Assembly: GCF_036322585.1 (NCBI RefSeq)
Contig: NZ_AP024600.1
Location: forward strand, 4,960,001-5,024,000
Direction of reading: 5' to 3'
Length of the DNA stretch: 64,000 bases
DNA from: Luteolibacter sp. LG18
Lineage (GTDB): Bacteria; Verrucomicrobiota; Verrucomicrobiia; Verrucomicrobiales; Akkermansiaceae
In this document: piece by piece, positions 33,944 through 42,261 of the stretch
How the letters are laid out: each line of letters opens with the position of its first letter
How positions within the stretch are numbered: position 1 is the first letter of the stretch
Translations under genes and position numbers: made by a program
The notes under the pieces: model-generated
The model's input: only the letters and a program-made list of their open reading frames with translations
Told to the model about the DNA's origin: nothing
Databases searched by the model: none

Positions 33944-35461
33944 ATGCCCCACGCCCTCGGTTTCGACAGTTCCACCCAAAGCCTGTCCGCGGTCCTGCTG
34001 GACCTCGACACCCTCCGCATCACCCACGAGCTGAGCCTCCCCTTCGGTGAATTGACGGACTACGCCTCGCCGCGCGGCTTTTTGGAAAACCTGTCGGACG
34101 GCCAGGTCCACGCCGACCCGCGCCTGTGGGTGGCCGCGCTGGATGTGCTGGTGCAGCGCATGAAGGACGCCGGCTGGCCGCTTTCCGGCGTGACCGCCAT
34201 TTCCGGCTCCGGCCAGCAGCACGGCAGCGTGTATCTCAAGGAAGGATTCGCCGCCCGCCTCGCGACGCTTGATCCCGCGCGGCCGCTGGGCCCGCAATTG
34301 GAGGGCATCTATTCCCGCGCCACCTCCCCGATCTGGATGGATGGCACCACCTCCGCGGAGTGCGCGGAGATCGCCGCCACGCTCGGCGGCGCCGAAGTCG
34401 TCTGCGCCCGCAGCGGCTCGGTGGCGGTGGAACGCTTCACCGGCCCGCAGATCCGCGCGTTCTACAAACGCGATCCGCAGGGCTACGCGGACACCGCCCG
34501 CATCCATCTCGTCAGCTCTTTCCTCTGCAGCCTGCTCATCGGCGCGGACGCCCCCATCGATACCGGTGATGGCGCGGGCATGAACCTCATGAACCTCGCC
34601 GCCGAGGATTGGGACGCCGGCCTCCTCGCCGCCACCGCCCCGGATCTGGCCGCGAAATTGCCGCCGGTGAGCCCGGCCTCGAAGCCCTGCGGCACCGTGT
34701 CCGCCTGGCTCGTGCAGCGCTTCGGATTCGATCCGTCCTGCATCGTGCTGCCGTTCTCCGGCGACAATCCGAGCTCGCTGGTCGGCATGGGTGCCGCCAC
34801 GCCGGGCCGCGTGGTCGTGAGCCTCGGCACCAGCGACACGCTCTTCGCGGCCATGACCGAGCCCCGCACCGATCCGGAGGGCTGCGGCCACGTGTTCGGC
34901 AATCCGCTCGGCGGCTACATGACCCTCGCCTGCATCCGCAATGGCTCGCTGGCCCGCGAGGCTTTCCGCGACCAGCTCGGCGCGGATTGGTCCGCCTTCG
35001 AAGCCGCAGGCGACGCCGATCTGCCGGAAACCGCGACCACCATCCCCTTCGTGGCGGATGAGATCACCCCGAAGCGACCGGGAGGACTCTCTGAAGCCGA
35101 CACATCCCTCGCCACGCCGCAGCGCGTGCGAGCCTTCCTCGAAGGCCAGGCGTTCAACCTCCTGCGCCAGCTCGAGTGGATGCACCTGAAGCCCACCGAG
35201 CTCTGCCTCACCGGCGGAGCCTCGAAGAACAACGGCATCGCCCGGGTTTTCGCCGATGTGTTCGGCGTGCCGGTCAGCCGCCTTTCCGTGAGCAACTCCG
35301 CCGCGCTCGGTGCCGCCATGCGCGCCGCCATCGCCGCGGGCGCACCTACTGAAGATCTAGTAAAATCGCTCTGCGCCTCGGATTCCACGATCCAGCCGAC
35401 AGATCGCGGCACGCCGGCCCGTTACGGGAATTGGCTGCTGGCCCTGCGGGCGGGCGCTTGA
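33944..35461 (+). CDS. xylB: Xylulokinase, FGGY family
   Basis: This 505-residue sugar kinase phosphorylates D-xylulose to xylulose 5-phosphate, which enters the pentose phosphate pathway. The N-terminal FGGY domain shows LGFDSSTQSLSAVLLD (phosphate 1) and AISGSGQQHGSVYL. The C-terminal domain shows FSGDNPSSLVGMG, VVVSLGTSDTLFA and LCLTGGASKNNGIARVFADV (adenosine site). It follows xylA by 114 bp with a hairpin between. No xylose transporter gene is nearby. Confidence 0.94.
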   Translation: MPHALGFDSSTQSLSAVLLDLDTLRITHELSLPFGELTDYASPRGFLENLSDGQVHADPRLWVAALDVLVQRMKDAGWPLSGVTAISGSGQQHGSVYLKEGFAARLATLDPARPLGPQLEGIYSRATSPIWMDGTTSAECAEIAATLGGAEVVCARSGSVAVERFTGPQIRAFYKRDPQGYADTARIHLVSSFLCSLLIGADAPIDTGDGAGMNLMNLAAEDWDAGLLAATAPDLAAKLPPVSPASKPCGTVSAWLVQRFGFDPSCIVLPFSGDNPSSLVGMGAATPGRVVVSLGTSDTLFAAMTEPRTDPEGCGHVFGNPLGGYMTLACIRNGSLAREAFRDQLGADWSAFEAAGDADLPETATTIPFVADEITPKRPGGLSEADTSLATPQRVRAFLEGQAFNLLRQLEWMHLKPTELCLTGGASKNNGIARVFADVFGVPVSRLSVSNSAALGAAMRAAIAAGAPTEDLVKSLCASDSTIQPTDRGTPARYGNWLLALRAGA

Positions 35462-35492
35462 TGCCCCGCCTTCCCATCTCCCATCGCAACCC

Positions 35493-37001
35493 ATGAAGCC
35501 CACCGCCCGTACCGTGCCTCCGGCACTGAGTATTGCCTCCGTGGCCGCCTGTCTGATCGCCTCCGCGGAGGCCCAGGACGGCGGCCAATTGTTCACCACC
35601 TACTGTGCCGCCTGCCATGGAACCAATGGCGAAGGCGCGCAGGAAGGCCAATTCCCGCCGCTCGCCGGTTCCCCGTGGCCCATGGGAAACCCGGACCGCG
35701 CCATCAAGATCCTCCTCTCCGGTATCCACGGCGAGGTGGAAGTCAACGGCAAGACCTGGAACCTCGAGATGCCACCGCAGGGCGCCATGCTCCCGGACGA
35801 CCAGATCGCCGCCATCCTCACCTACGTGCGTTCCTCCTGGGGGAACAAGGCCGAGGCCGTCGAGGCGTCCCGCGTGAAAACCGTTCGCGCCGCGACCGCG
35901 AACCGTGCCGAACCGTGGACCGCCGCCGAACTGCTCAAGCAGCACCCGCTGGACATCAAGCCACCGGTTTCCGATCTCATTTCCTACGTCTATGACGGCG
36001 CGTGGAAGAACCTCCCGGACTTCAGCAAGCTGAAGGCCGCCGCCACCGAGGAAGAACACAACGGCATCGTCTCGATCGCCAAGGCCGGACGGAAAGACCA
36101 CTTCGGCATGGTGTGGGAAGGCGGACTCGAACTTCCCGCCGACGCCGAGTATGAATTCCACCTCGGCGCGGACGATGGCATGCGCCTTGTCCTCGATGGC
36201 TCCGTCGTCGGAGTGATCGATGGCATCGGACCGCTCGAAGGCCGCGAGAAGGTCGCCACGGTGAAGCTCGCCAAGGGCGCGCACAAACTGCACGTGGAGT
36301 ACTACGAGTTCGAGGGCCAGGAGGAAATCCAGCTCGCCTGGCGCAAGAAGGGCGACAAGGCCTGGACCTGGCTGAGCCCCAAGAAAGGATCCGCCAAGCC
36401 GAAGTGGCCCGAGATCCCGATCGAAGCCACCGCCGAGAAAGCCGCTATCTACCGCAACTTTATCAAGGGCACCACGCCCCGCGCGATCGGCATCGGCCTG
36501 CCCGGCGGCGTCAACTTCGCCTGGAGCGCGGACAACCTCGCACCCGAACTGATCTGGCACGGCAAGTTCATGGACGGTGGCCACCACTGGACCGAACGCG
36601 GCCAAGGCGCGGAGCCCCCCGCGGGCGAGGACGTGGTCAACCTGTCCAAGAACGCCGCGCTTCCCAAGGGCGCGCGCTTCCTCGGCTACAAGCTCGATCC
36701 CGCGGGCAACCCGACCTTCGCCGTGGAAATCGGCAAGGGCCGCTTGCTCGATTCCTACAAGGCGGGCGGCTCCCAAAGCGCCCCCGCGCTGGTGCGCACC
36801 CTCACTTTCACCGGCGATAGCCCGGTCGACCTCGTGATCACGGACACGCTGCCGGTCCAGAAGGTGTCCCCCGCCGAGCTCGCGCTTGGCAAGGACGCCC
36901 TCGTTGCCTTCAGCGGCCCTCTTCCGCCACCTCGCGCGGACAAACTCGTCATCACCCTCACCCCCGGTCAGACCACCACCCTCACCTATCGCTGGAAATG
37001 A
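35493..37001 (+). CDS. Secreted cytochrome c with a PA14-like domain
   Basis: This 502-residue protein has a signal peptide (ALSIASVAACLIASAEAQ). A cytochrome c domain with one haem site (YCAACHGTNGEG) and the distal MPPQGAML methionine region covers about residues 30-115. A PA14-like domain follows at about residues 165-290 (YEFHLGADDGMRLVLDG, then VEYYEFEGQEEIQLAWR). Residues 320-500 form a beta-rich domain of unknown role. It probably passes electrons from an exported dehydrogenase. The next gene overlaps by four bases (ATGA) and encodes a beta-propeller that may be its partner. Confidence 0.85.
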   Translation: MKPTARTVPPALSIASVAACLIASAEAQDGGQLFTTYCAACHGTNGEGAQEGQFPPLAGSPWPMGNPDRAIKILLSGIHGEVEVNGKTWNLEMPPQGAMLPDDQIAAILTYVRSSWGNKAEAVEASRVKTVRAATANRAEPWTAAELLKQHPLDIKPPVSDLISYVYDGAWKNLPDFSKLKAAATEEEHNGIVSIAKAGRKDHFGMVWEGGLELPADAEYEFHLGADDGMRLVLDGSVVGVIDGIGPLEGREKVATVKLAKGAHKLHVEYYEFEGQEEIQLAWRKKGDKAWTWLSPKKGSAKPKWPEIPIEATAEKAAIYRNFIKGTTPRAIGIGLPGGVNFAWSADNLAPELIWHGKFMDGGHHWTERGQGAEPPAGEDVVNLSKNAALPKGARFLGYKLDPAGNPTFAVEIGKGRLLDSYKAGGSQSAPALVRTLTFTGDSPVDLVITDTLPVQKVSPAELALGKDALVAFSGPLPPPRADKLVITLTPGQTTTLTYRWK

Positions 37002-38431
37002 AATCCGTTCTTCTCTCACTCGCCCTTCTTTCCAGCGGCGTCCACGCCGGCCAGGAGGAATACTACATCCGCGAACGCATCCCGACTCCCACCGACGAGG
37101 TGCTGGAGCTCGGCTCCATCGCGTTGCTCCCGGACAAACAGATCGCCGTGAGCGACCGCCGCGGCGACGTGTGGATCTGCACCGGCGCCTACGACCAGGA
37201 CCTGACCAAGGTCACCTGGAAGAAGTTCGCCAGCGGCCTGCACGAGCCTTTCGGCATGTTCTGGAAGGACGGCTGGCTCTACCTCACCCAGCGCCCCGAA
37301 GTCACCCGCATCAAGGACAGCGATGGCGACGGCACCGCCGACACCTTCGAGACGATCTGCGACAAGTGGGGCATCAATGGCGATTACCACGAATACGCCT
37401 TCGGCAGCCCGCCGGACAAGGATGGCAACATCTGGGTCCTGCTCTGCCTCACCGGCTCCTTCACCTCGGAGTCGCCGTGGCGCGGCTGGGCCCTGCGGGT
37501 CACGCCGAAGGGTGAAATGATCCCCACCTGCTCCGGCGTCCGCTCCCCCGGCGGCATCGGGTTCAACGCGGATGGCGACGCCTTCTACTGCGACAACCAG
37601 GGACCGTGGAACGGCTCCTCCGGCTTGAAGTGGCTGAAGCCCGGCTCGTTCCAAGGCAATCCCTCCGGCAACAACTGGCACGGCGACAAGTTCCCTGCCC
37701 CGCCCCAGCCCACCGACGGCTCCCGCATCCTCACCGAGCGGAAGAAGTTCCCCGAGTTCATCCCGCCCGCGGTCATCCTGCCCCACGGCAAGGTCGGCCA
37801 ATCGCCCAGCGGCATCGCCTGCGATCTCAGCGGCGGCAAGTTCGGCCCATGGCAGAAGCAGATGCTCATCGGCGAGCAAACGCACTCCCAGGTGCAGCGC
37901 GTGAACCTCGAGAAAGTCAACGGCCTCTACCAAGGTGCCGTGTTCCACTTCCTCGAAGGCTTCGAGGCCGGCATCGTCCCGCTGCGCCAGGCCGAGGACG
38001 GCACGCTCTTCGTCGGCGGCACCAACCGCGGCTGGGCCTCGCGTGGCAGCAAGCCGTTCACCTTCGAGCGCGTCCGCTGGACCGGCAAGACGCCCTTCGA
38101 GATCCATGACATGAGCGCCCGCCCGGACGGCTTCGAACTGACCTTCACCGGTCCCGTCGATCCCGCCACCGCCGGCAACCCGGCCTCCTACGCGATGGAC
38201 ACGTTCACCTACATCTACCAGGCGAAATACGGCAGCCCCGAGGTCGATCAATCCACCCCCACGATCACCTCCGCCACCGTCTCCCCTGACAAGACCAAGG
38301 TCCGCCTGAAAATCGACGGCCTCGTCCAAGGCAACGTCCACCACCTCACCGCCAAAGGCGTGAAATCCGCCGAAGGCAACTCCCTCTGGCACCCGGAGGG
38401 CTGGTACACGCTCAACGAGATTCCGAAATAA
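36998..38431 (+). CDS. Secreted beta-propeller protein, sugar-dehydrogenase-like, translationally coupled to the cytochrome c
   Basis: This 477-residue protein has a short signal peptide (MKSVLLSLALLSSGVHAG). Its six-blade-like repeats resemble the PQQ-dependent glucose/sorbosone dehydrogenase fold: GSIALLPDKQIAVSDRRGDVW, GLHEPFGMFWKDGWLYLTQR, RIKDSDGDGTADTFET (calcium-binding-like), SPGGIGFNADGDAF and SPSGIACDLSGGKFG. The C-terminal part is Ig-like (FELTFTGPVDPATAGN). No CxxCH is present, so electrons would pass to the coupled cytochrome. Whether it keeps catalytic residues is not clear, and the substrate is unknown. Confidence 0.8.
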   Translation: MKSVLLSLALLSSGVHAGQEEYYIRERIPTPTDEVLELGSIALLPDKQIAVSDRRGDVWICTGAYDQDLTKVTWKKFASGLHEPFGMFWKDGWLYLTQRPEVTRIKDSDGDGTADTFETICDKWGINGDYHEYAFGSPPDKDGNIWVLLCLTGSFTSESPWRGWALRVTPKGEMIPTCSGVRSPGGIGFNADGDAFYCDNQGPWNGSSGLKWLKPGSFQGNPSGNNWHGDKFPAPPQPTDGSRILTERKKFPEFIPPAVILPHGKVGQSPSGIACDLSGGKFGPWQKQMLIGEQTHSQVQRVNLEKVNGLYQGAVFHFLEGFEAGIVPLRQAEDGTLFVGGTNRGWASRGSKPFTFERVRWTGKTPFEIHDMSARPDGFELTFTGPVDPATAGNPASYAMDTFTYIYQAKYGSPEVDQSTPTITSATVSPDKTKVRLKIDGLVQGNVHHLTAKGVKSAEGNSLWHPEGWYTLNEIPK

Positions 38432-38461
38432 GCGGAGTCTTGCTCAACACTCCACTCAAAC

Positions 38462-38496
38462 AAAATGGCGGCCACCCGGCCGCCATTTTTGTTTTT
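38462..38496 (+). terminator. Intrinsic terminator of the cytochrome/propeller operon
   Basis: A perfect 12-bp stem (AAAATGGCGGCC) closes an ACCC loop, followed by TGTTTTT. It also shields the minus-strand genes from read-through. Confidence 0.9.
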
Positions 38497-38579
38497 ATAC
38501 CAATCGCAACCATTGCACGTATAGCAGCCCTACTTGGCTCCGCGCCCTTCTCTACGCTACACCTCAGACGAAAGCCGCA

Positions 38580-39197
38580 TCATACAGCATGATGTAAGAG
38601 AGACGTAATCCCCTCCACAAAATGCCGGAAACTCTTCGATGTGTTTCTCGATGCATCAAGACACGCTGCCATTTTTCTAGCGACTTCCATCTTCGCCAAT
38701 CCGCCTGGATAGTAGCCTGCCTTTTGAAGCAAACGTTCAAGCGCTTCCCAAGTCCCGCCTGCAATGGCATCGGGATCTCGATAACCAGCTTTGCTGCCAA
38801 AGTAAGGAGAAACACCCTTAAACATTGACGAAACTGCCATGGGATCACCCAGAAACCATGCTTCGATCTCCTCAACTGCGATTCGATTCAACACCGTGAA
38901 ACGTCCGCGCTTCGGAGCGCTTTTGGTAGAAAGACCAGCAGCACGAGCAGCAGCTTCCAGTTTTTCTTTCAGCTGCCCACAATCTTCGCGGTCTTCGTCC
39001 ACTAAAACAACAATCTTCCAATCCTCTGGAATCCACGCACTGTAGCCCTTGAGCCGCTTCTCAAGCTGCAGAAGCAAGTCGGCCTTACCTTGGAACACAA
39101 TAGGATTCCACGTTGTTCCTGCAGGCAAGATTCGCGGAAAAAACCCTTGAAAAAAGGCCTCCGCAGACGGCTCCTCCAAAATCAACTCAATGTGCAT
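38580..39197 (-). CDS. DUF4276-family, TOPRIM-like partner of the upstream ATPase
   Basis: This 205-residue protein begins LILEEPSAEAFFQGFFPRIL, with an early acidic residue. It has VVLVDEDREDCGQLKEKLE (a DxD-like TOPRIM motif) and AVEEIEAWFLGDP, the DUF4276 hallmark. It ends with an alpha-helical region (GGLAKMEVARKMAACLDASR). DUF4276 proteins usually sit beside an AAA ATPase, as here: the ATPase stops only 3 bases before this ATG. TOPRIM-type proteins paired with ATPases in defence systems often cut nucleic acid; that activity is inferred here. Codon use is visibly more AT-rich than the flanking genes, which points to horizontal transfer. Confidence 0.82.
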   Translation of the reverse strand: MHIELILEEPSAEAFFQGFFPRILPAGTTWNPIVFQGKADLLLQLEKRLKGYSAWIPEDWKIVVLVDEDREDCGQLKEKLEAAARAAGLSTKSAPKRGRFTVLNRIAVEEIEAWFLGDPMAVSSMFKGVSPYFGSKAGYRDPDAIAGGTWEALERLLQKAGYYPGGLAKMEVARKMAACLDASRNTSKSFRHFVEGITSLLHHAV

Positions 39198-39200
39198 GAT

Positions 39201-40454
39201 TCAGCGGATTCGAATTCGCTTACGGATAGCTGGGCGCCGCTCGCCACCGGAATTAATCAACGGATCTCCCGCTTCAAAGTGACCTTCCATCCAAAGATTT
39301 CCAAGCAGCGCTCCTTGCGCCATAAACTCCTTGATCCCAAGCATATCAGACGCCCGACGCGCTTGAGTAAAACCATCTTCCGTTCGGTAGAGAACCCATG
39401 CCTCTTCCGCCCTTAGAGCGTTGACGAAAAATGGGGAGTGTGTGGTAACCATCAATTGGGCTGAGCCTGAAGCATTTCGGCATTCTTCGGCCAACTCTGG
39501 AAGCAAACGAGGATGAAGCTGATTCTCTGGTTCCTCAATTCCAATTAATTGAGCAGGGTCCGGATCATGAAGCAAAGTGAGATAGGCCAACATCTTAAGC
39601 GTCCCATCCGAAGCAAACTTCGCCATAACAGGTCGCTCAAAAGGAGCGTCCTTCACCTGAAGCAACAATCGGCCATCCGGCATAACCTCGGCGTCCACCT
39701 TCTCCAACCTCGGCACCCGTTCGGTTAGCTTGCGAAGAACTAAATTCAGTCTGTCTTCGTGCCCCTCTTTGAGAAATTGAATCACATTCGGGAGGTTATC
39801 ACCACTGGAACTAAGCCTCTCCTGGGGACCAGCCTCTGGAACACCCCTCGTGTTATCGGCGGAAAGGTAGGATAAATACCATCCCGTGATGAAACGGCGC
39901 AATGCCCCCACCCGCGGATGCTTTGCAAGCTGCCCGAGTGTATTCACCGCTAGCAACTCACGAGAATCCAAACGCTCCGAGGTACGGGTATCCCGATCAT
40001 CAGGCATGTCTCCCGTCACAACCTCTCCGGAACCAGGAATCTCTTTCCCGAAATCAAGAAATTTAAATGGAGCCCCTGGGTGCATTCGCTTCCAGCTCAA
40101 AAACTCGCGGGCCACGTATGGCCCCTTAATATCCTCTCCAATTTCCAAATGATAGGTGATGAGGGGACTCCGTCGTTTTTCTCGATATTTTACCTCGAAA
40201 ACAATCGGACCATCCTCACCTCGAGTCCGTAGCTCCTTAAATCGCCCGCGCTTATCCCATGCCTTACGAAGACCGGAACCAAAGCTCTCGGCAAGAAATG
40301 CAAACACGTCAAATATTGTCGATTTGCCGCTACCATTCGGACCCAAAAAAACTGTCAGCGGCGTCAGGTCTTTCAACTCGATGTCGCGCAACGCTCGGTA
40401 ATTCTGGACGCGCAGGTATTCGATTCTAGGGCGGTCAACGTGCCGTGAACTCAT
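39201..40454 (-). CDS. AAA15/AAA21-family ATPase of a two-gene candidate defence system
   Basis: This 417-residue ABC-type/SMC-like ATPase has Walker A ([15 protein letters not shown] at about residue 36), Walker B and its glutamate ([20 protein letters not shown]), and a histidine loop ([13 protein letters not shown]). There is no long coiled coil, so it is of the AAA_21/RloA-like type. The N-terminus [20 protein letters not shown] is typical. It is translated just ahead of the DUF4276 gene. Such pairs resemble PARIS (ATPase plus DUF4435) and Septu-type systems in logic. Its base composition also differs from its neighbours. Confidence 0.88.
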   Translation of the reverse strand: MSSRHVDRPRIEYLRVQNYRALRDIELKDLTPLTVFLGPNGSGKSTIFDVFAFLAESFGSGLRKAWDKRGRFKELRTRGEDGPIVFEVKYREKRRSPLITYHLEIGEDIKGPYVAREFLSWKRMHPGAPFKFLDFGKEIPGSGEVVTGDMPDDRDTRTSERLDSRELLAVNTLGQLAKHPRVGALRRFITGWYLSYLSADNTRGVPEAGPQERLSSSGDNLPNVIQFLKEGHEDRLNLVLRKLTERVPRLEKVDAEVMPDGRLLLQVKDAPFERPVMAKFASDGTLKMLAYLTLLHDPDPAQLIGIEEPENQLHPRLLPELAEECRNASGSAQLMVTTHSPFFVNALRAEEAWVLYRTEDGFTQARRASDMLGIKEFMAQGALLGNLWMEGHFEAGDPLINSGGERRPAIRKRIRIR

Positions 40455-40802
40455 AGTCGGAATGGGGATGATCTTTGGTGGAATCTTTTCCAGCGAGCAG
40501 GAGCGGATGGCACGCTAACAAACGCCCCGCACCGGGGAAGAAGAAAGGATGCCGTGCTGGCGCGAAATCCCCGAACCCCTCCCGCAGCCGGCCCACCCGC
40601 GCTCTAACAAAGCTGGCAGCCCTATCCTCATCCGCCATTTCCGCCCGACCCTCTCCCCATTTCCCCCGCGAATCCGCCAATTTCCTTGGCTCCCAATGGG
40701 TTTCCACCCGCCCCGACCAGCCACCTTCCCCTCCCCCTTTCGGACGGGTCGTCCGTTTTTGCGTGTCATCTCCGACACGCCTGCTTCACTCCCCGGCGAA
40801 CG
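40455..40802. other. 348-bp gene-free region between the ATPase and the sigma-54 activator
   Basis: No credible gene is seen; open frames here are antisense extensions or Pro-rich translations of C-rich DNA. It holds the ATPase promoter and, just before the activator start, two tandem hairpins (listed separately). Confidence 0.5.
40741..40780 (+). promoter_or_regulatory. Tandem hairpins in the leader of the sigma-54 activator gene
   Basis: CGGACG-GGT-CGTCCG is followed directly by TTTTT, like a small intrinsic terminator. Next comes GCGTGTC-ATCTCC-GACACGC, a 7-bp stem that ends 22 bases before the ATG. The first may stop upstream transcription or act as an attenuator. The second could mask the ribosome site. 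Function is inferred from shape only. Confidence 0.4.
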
Positions 40803-42188
40803 ATGGCCGATAGCCCCACGGAGGAAACCCTTCTGCTTGTCGATCCCGACCACGATTTCCTGGATTGGGCGACGAAGCATTTGTCCGCACGCGACCTGCG
40901 CATCCTGCGCTGCGACAACGCCCAGAACGCCGCCAAGGTGGTCGAAAAGACCCAGGTGGACGTGGTGATCGCGGCGATTTCGCTGGAACCGTTCGATGGC
41001 CTGGAGCTGCTGACGCAGATCCGCCAGCAGAGCCCGCAGACGCTGGTGATCCTGACCGCCGGGTTCCCGACCACCGGCCAGGTGATCGAGGCGACCCAGC
41101 GCGGGGCGCACGACGTGCTGCGCAAGGAGGCCCTGCCCTTCGAGCTGCGCCCGGTGGTGGAATCCGCGCTCCAGACGCTGGAGGACCGCCGCAGCGCCGA
41201 GGAACCGGTGGCGGACGTGCCGACGGTGGACGGCCGCGTGAAGATCATCGGCGTGTCCCGCGCCCTGCAGGACGTGTTCAAGATGGTGGGCCGCGTCGCC
41301 CGCTCGGACGCGCCCGTATTGATTTCCGGCGAAAGCGGCACCGGCAAGGAGCTGGTCGCGAAAGCGATCCACGAATACAGTCCTCGCCGCCAGAAGGAGC
41401 TGATCACGATCAATTGCGGCGCGATCCCGGAGAACCTGCTGGAGAGCGAGCTTTTCGGCCACGAAAAGGGCTCGTTCACTGGCGCGATCGCGAAGCGCGA
41501 GGGCCGGTTCGAACAGGCCGATGGCGGCACCCTTTTCCTCGATGAAATCGGCGACATGCCGCTTTCCATCCAGGTGAAGCTGCTGCGCGTGCTCCAGGAC
41601 GGGACGTTCTCCCGCGTGGGCTCGAACGAGACGCTCAAGAGCGACGTCCGCGTGGTGGCCGCCACGCACAAGGACCTCGTCGCCGAAGTGGCGGCGGGCC
41701 GTTTCCGCGAGGACCTTTACTACCGCCTGAACGTGGTCGAGCTGCGCATCCCGCCGCTGCGGGACCGCCGCGAGGACATCCCGCTGCTGGCGGAGTTCTT
41801 CCTCCAGAAGATCACCCGCAAGAACGGCATGGCCCGCATCCGCCTCACCGGCGAGGCGGTGGCCGCCCTCCAACTCCACAACTGGCCAGGCAACGTCCGC
41901 GAGCTGGAAAACACCATCGCCCGCGCCTGCGCCCTCGCTTCCTCCACGATCCTGCTGCCCGCGGACATCCCGCTGGCCGCGGCCCCGTCCGCGATGCGGA
42001 ACACGGTGTCCGACGCGATGGACCGCCTGCTCAATGCCGCCCCGACCGGGACGAACCTGATCGAGTGGGTCAGCCGCGAGGTGGCCACCCGGGTGCTGGA
42101 GCGTTCCAATGGCGACCTCAAGGAGGCCTCCATCGAGCTCGGTGTGACTGCCCAGGAGCTGCGGACCCTGCTCGCGACCAAGGATTGA
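40803..42188 (+). CDS. NtrC-family sigma-54 activator with a degenerate receiver domain
   Basis: The activator has 461 residues from the ATG at 40803. Residues 8-125 are receiver-like: the acidic pair (LLVDPDHDF), the threonine (ILTAGFP) and the lysine (LRKEALPFE) are kept. At the phospho-acceptor position the sequence is VIAAISLEPFDG, so the aspartate is alanine (A58). The AAA+ domain is intact: GESGTGKELVAK, the sigma-54-contacting GSFTGA loop, GGTLFLDEIGDMP and LNVVELRIPPLRDR. A Fis-type DNA-binding end follows (NGDLKEASIELGVTAQELRT). Without the aspartate, control by a kinase is unlikely; constitutive or ligand-based control is an inference. No kinase gene is adjacent. Confidence 0.9.
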   Translation: MADSPTEETLLLVDPDHDFLDWATKHLSARDLRILRCDNAQNAAKVVEKTQVDVVIAAISLEPFDGLELLTQIRQQSPQTLVILTAGFPTTGQVIEATQRGAHDVLRKEALPFELRPVVESALQTLEDRRSAEEPVADVPTVDGRVKIIGVSRALQDVFKMVGRVARSDAPVLISGESGTGKELVAKAIHEYSPRRQKELITINCGAIPENLLESELFGHEKGSFTGAIAKREGRFEQADGGTLFLDEIGDMPLSIQVKLLRVLQDGTFSRVGSNETLKSDVRVVAATHKDLVAEVAAGRFREDLYYRLNVVELRIPPLRDRREDIPLLAEFFLQKITRKNGMARIRLTGEAVAALQLHNWPGNVRELENTIARACALASSTILLPADIPLAAAPSAMRNTVSDAMDRLLNAAPTGTNLIEWVSREVATRVLERSNGDLKEASIELGVTAQELRTLLATKD

Positions 42189-42261
42189 TTTCTGACGATT
42201 CTGTCAGCCGCACGGCGGGCATCCCGCTCGACCGCGCGGCCTGTCCGTCTAACGTTTCGCC

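Noticed and set aside
35346..38392. Long minus-strand frames across the cytochrome c and propeller genes
   Set aside because: They lie opposite proteins with a haem motif and signal peptides, and have repetitive Gly/Ala/Val-rich translations.
32666..38431. xylAB plus the cytochrome/propeller pair as one xylose-oxidation operon
   Set aside because: There is a terminator-like hairpin after xylA and no sequence evidence that the propeller acts on xylose. Adjacency alone is not enough.
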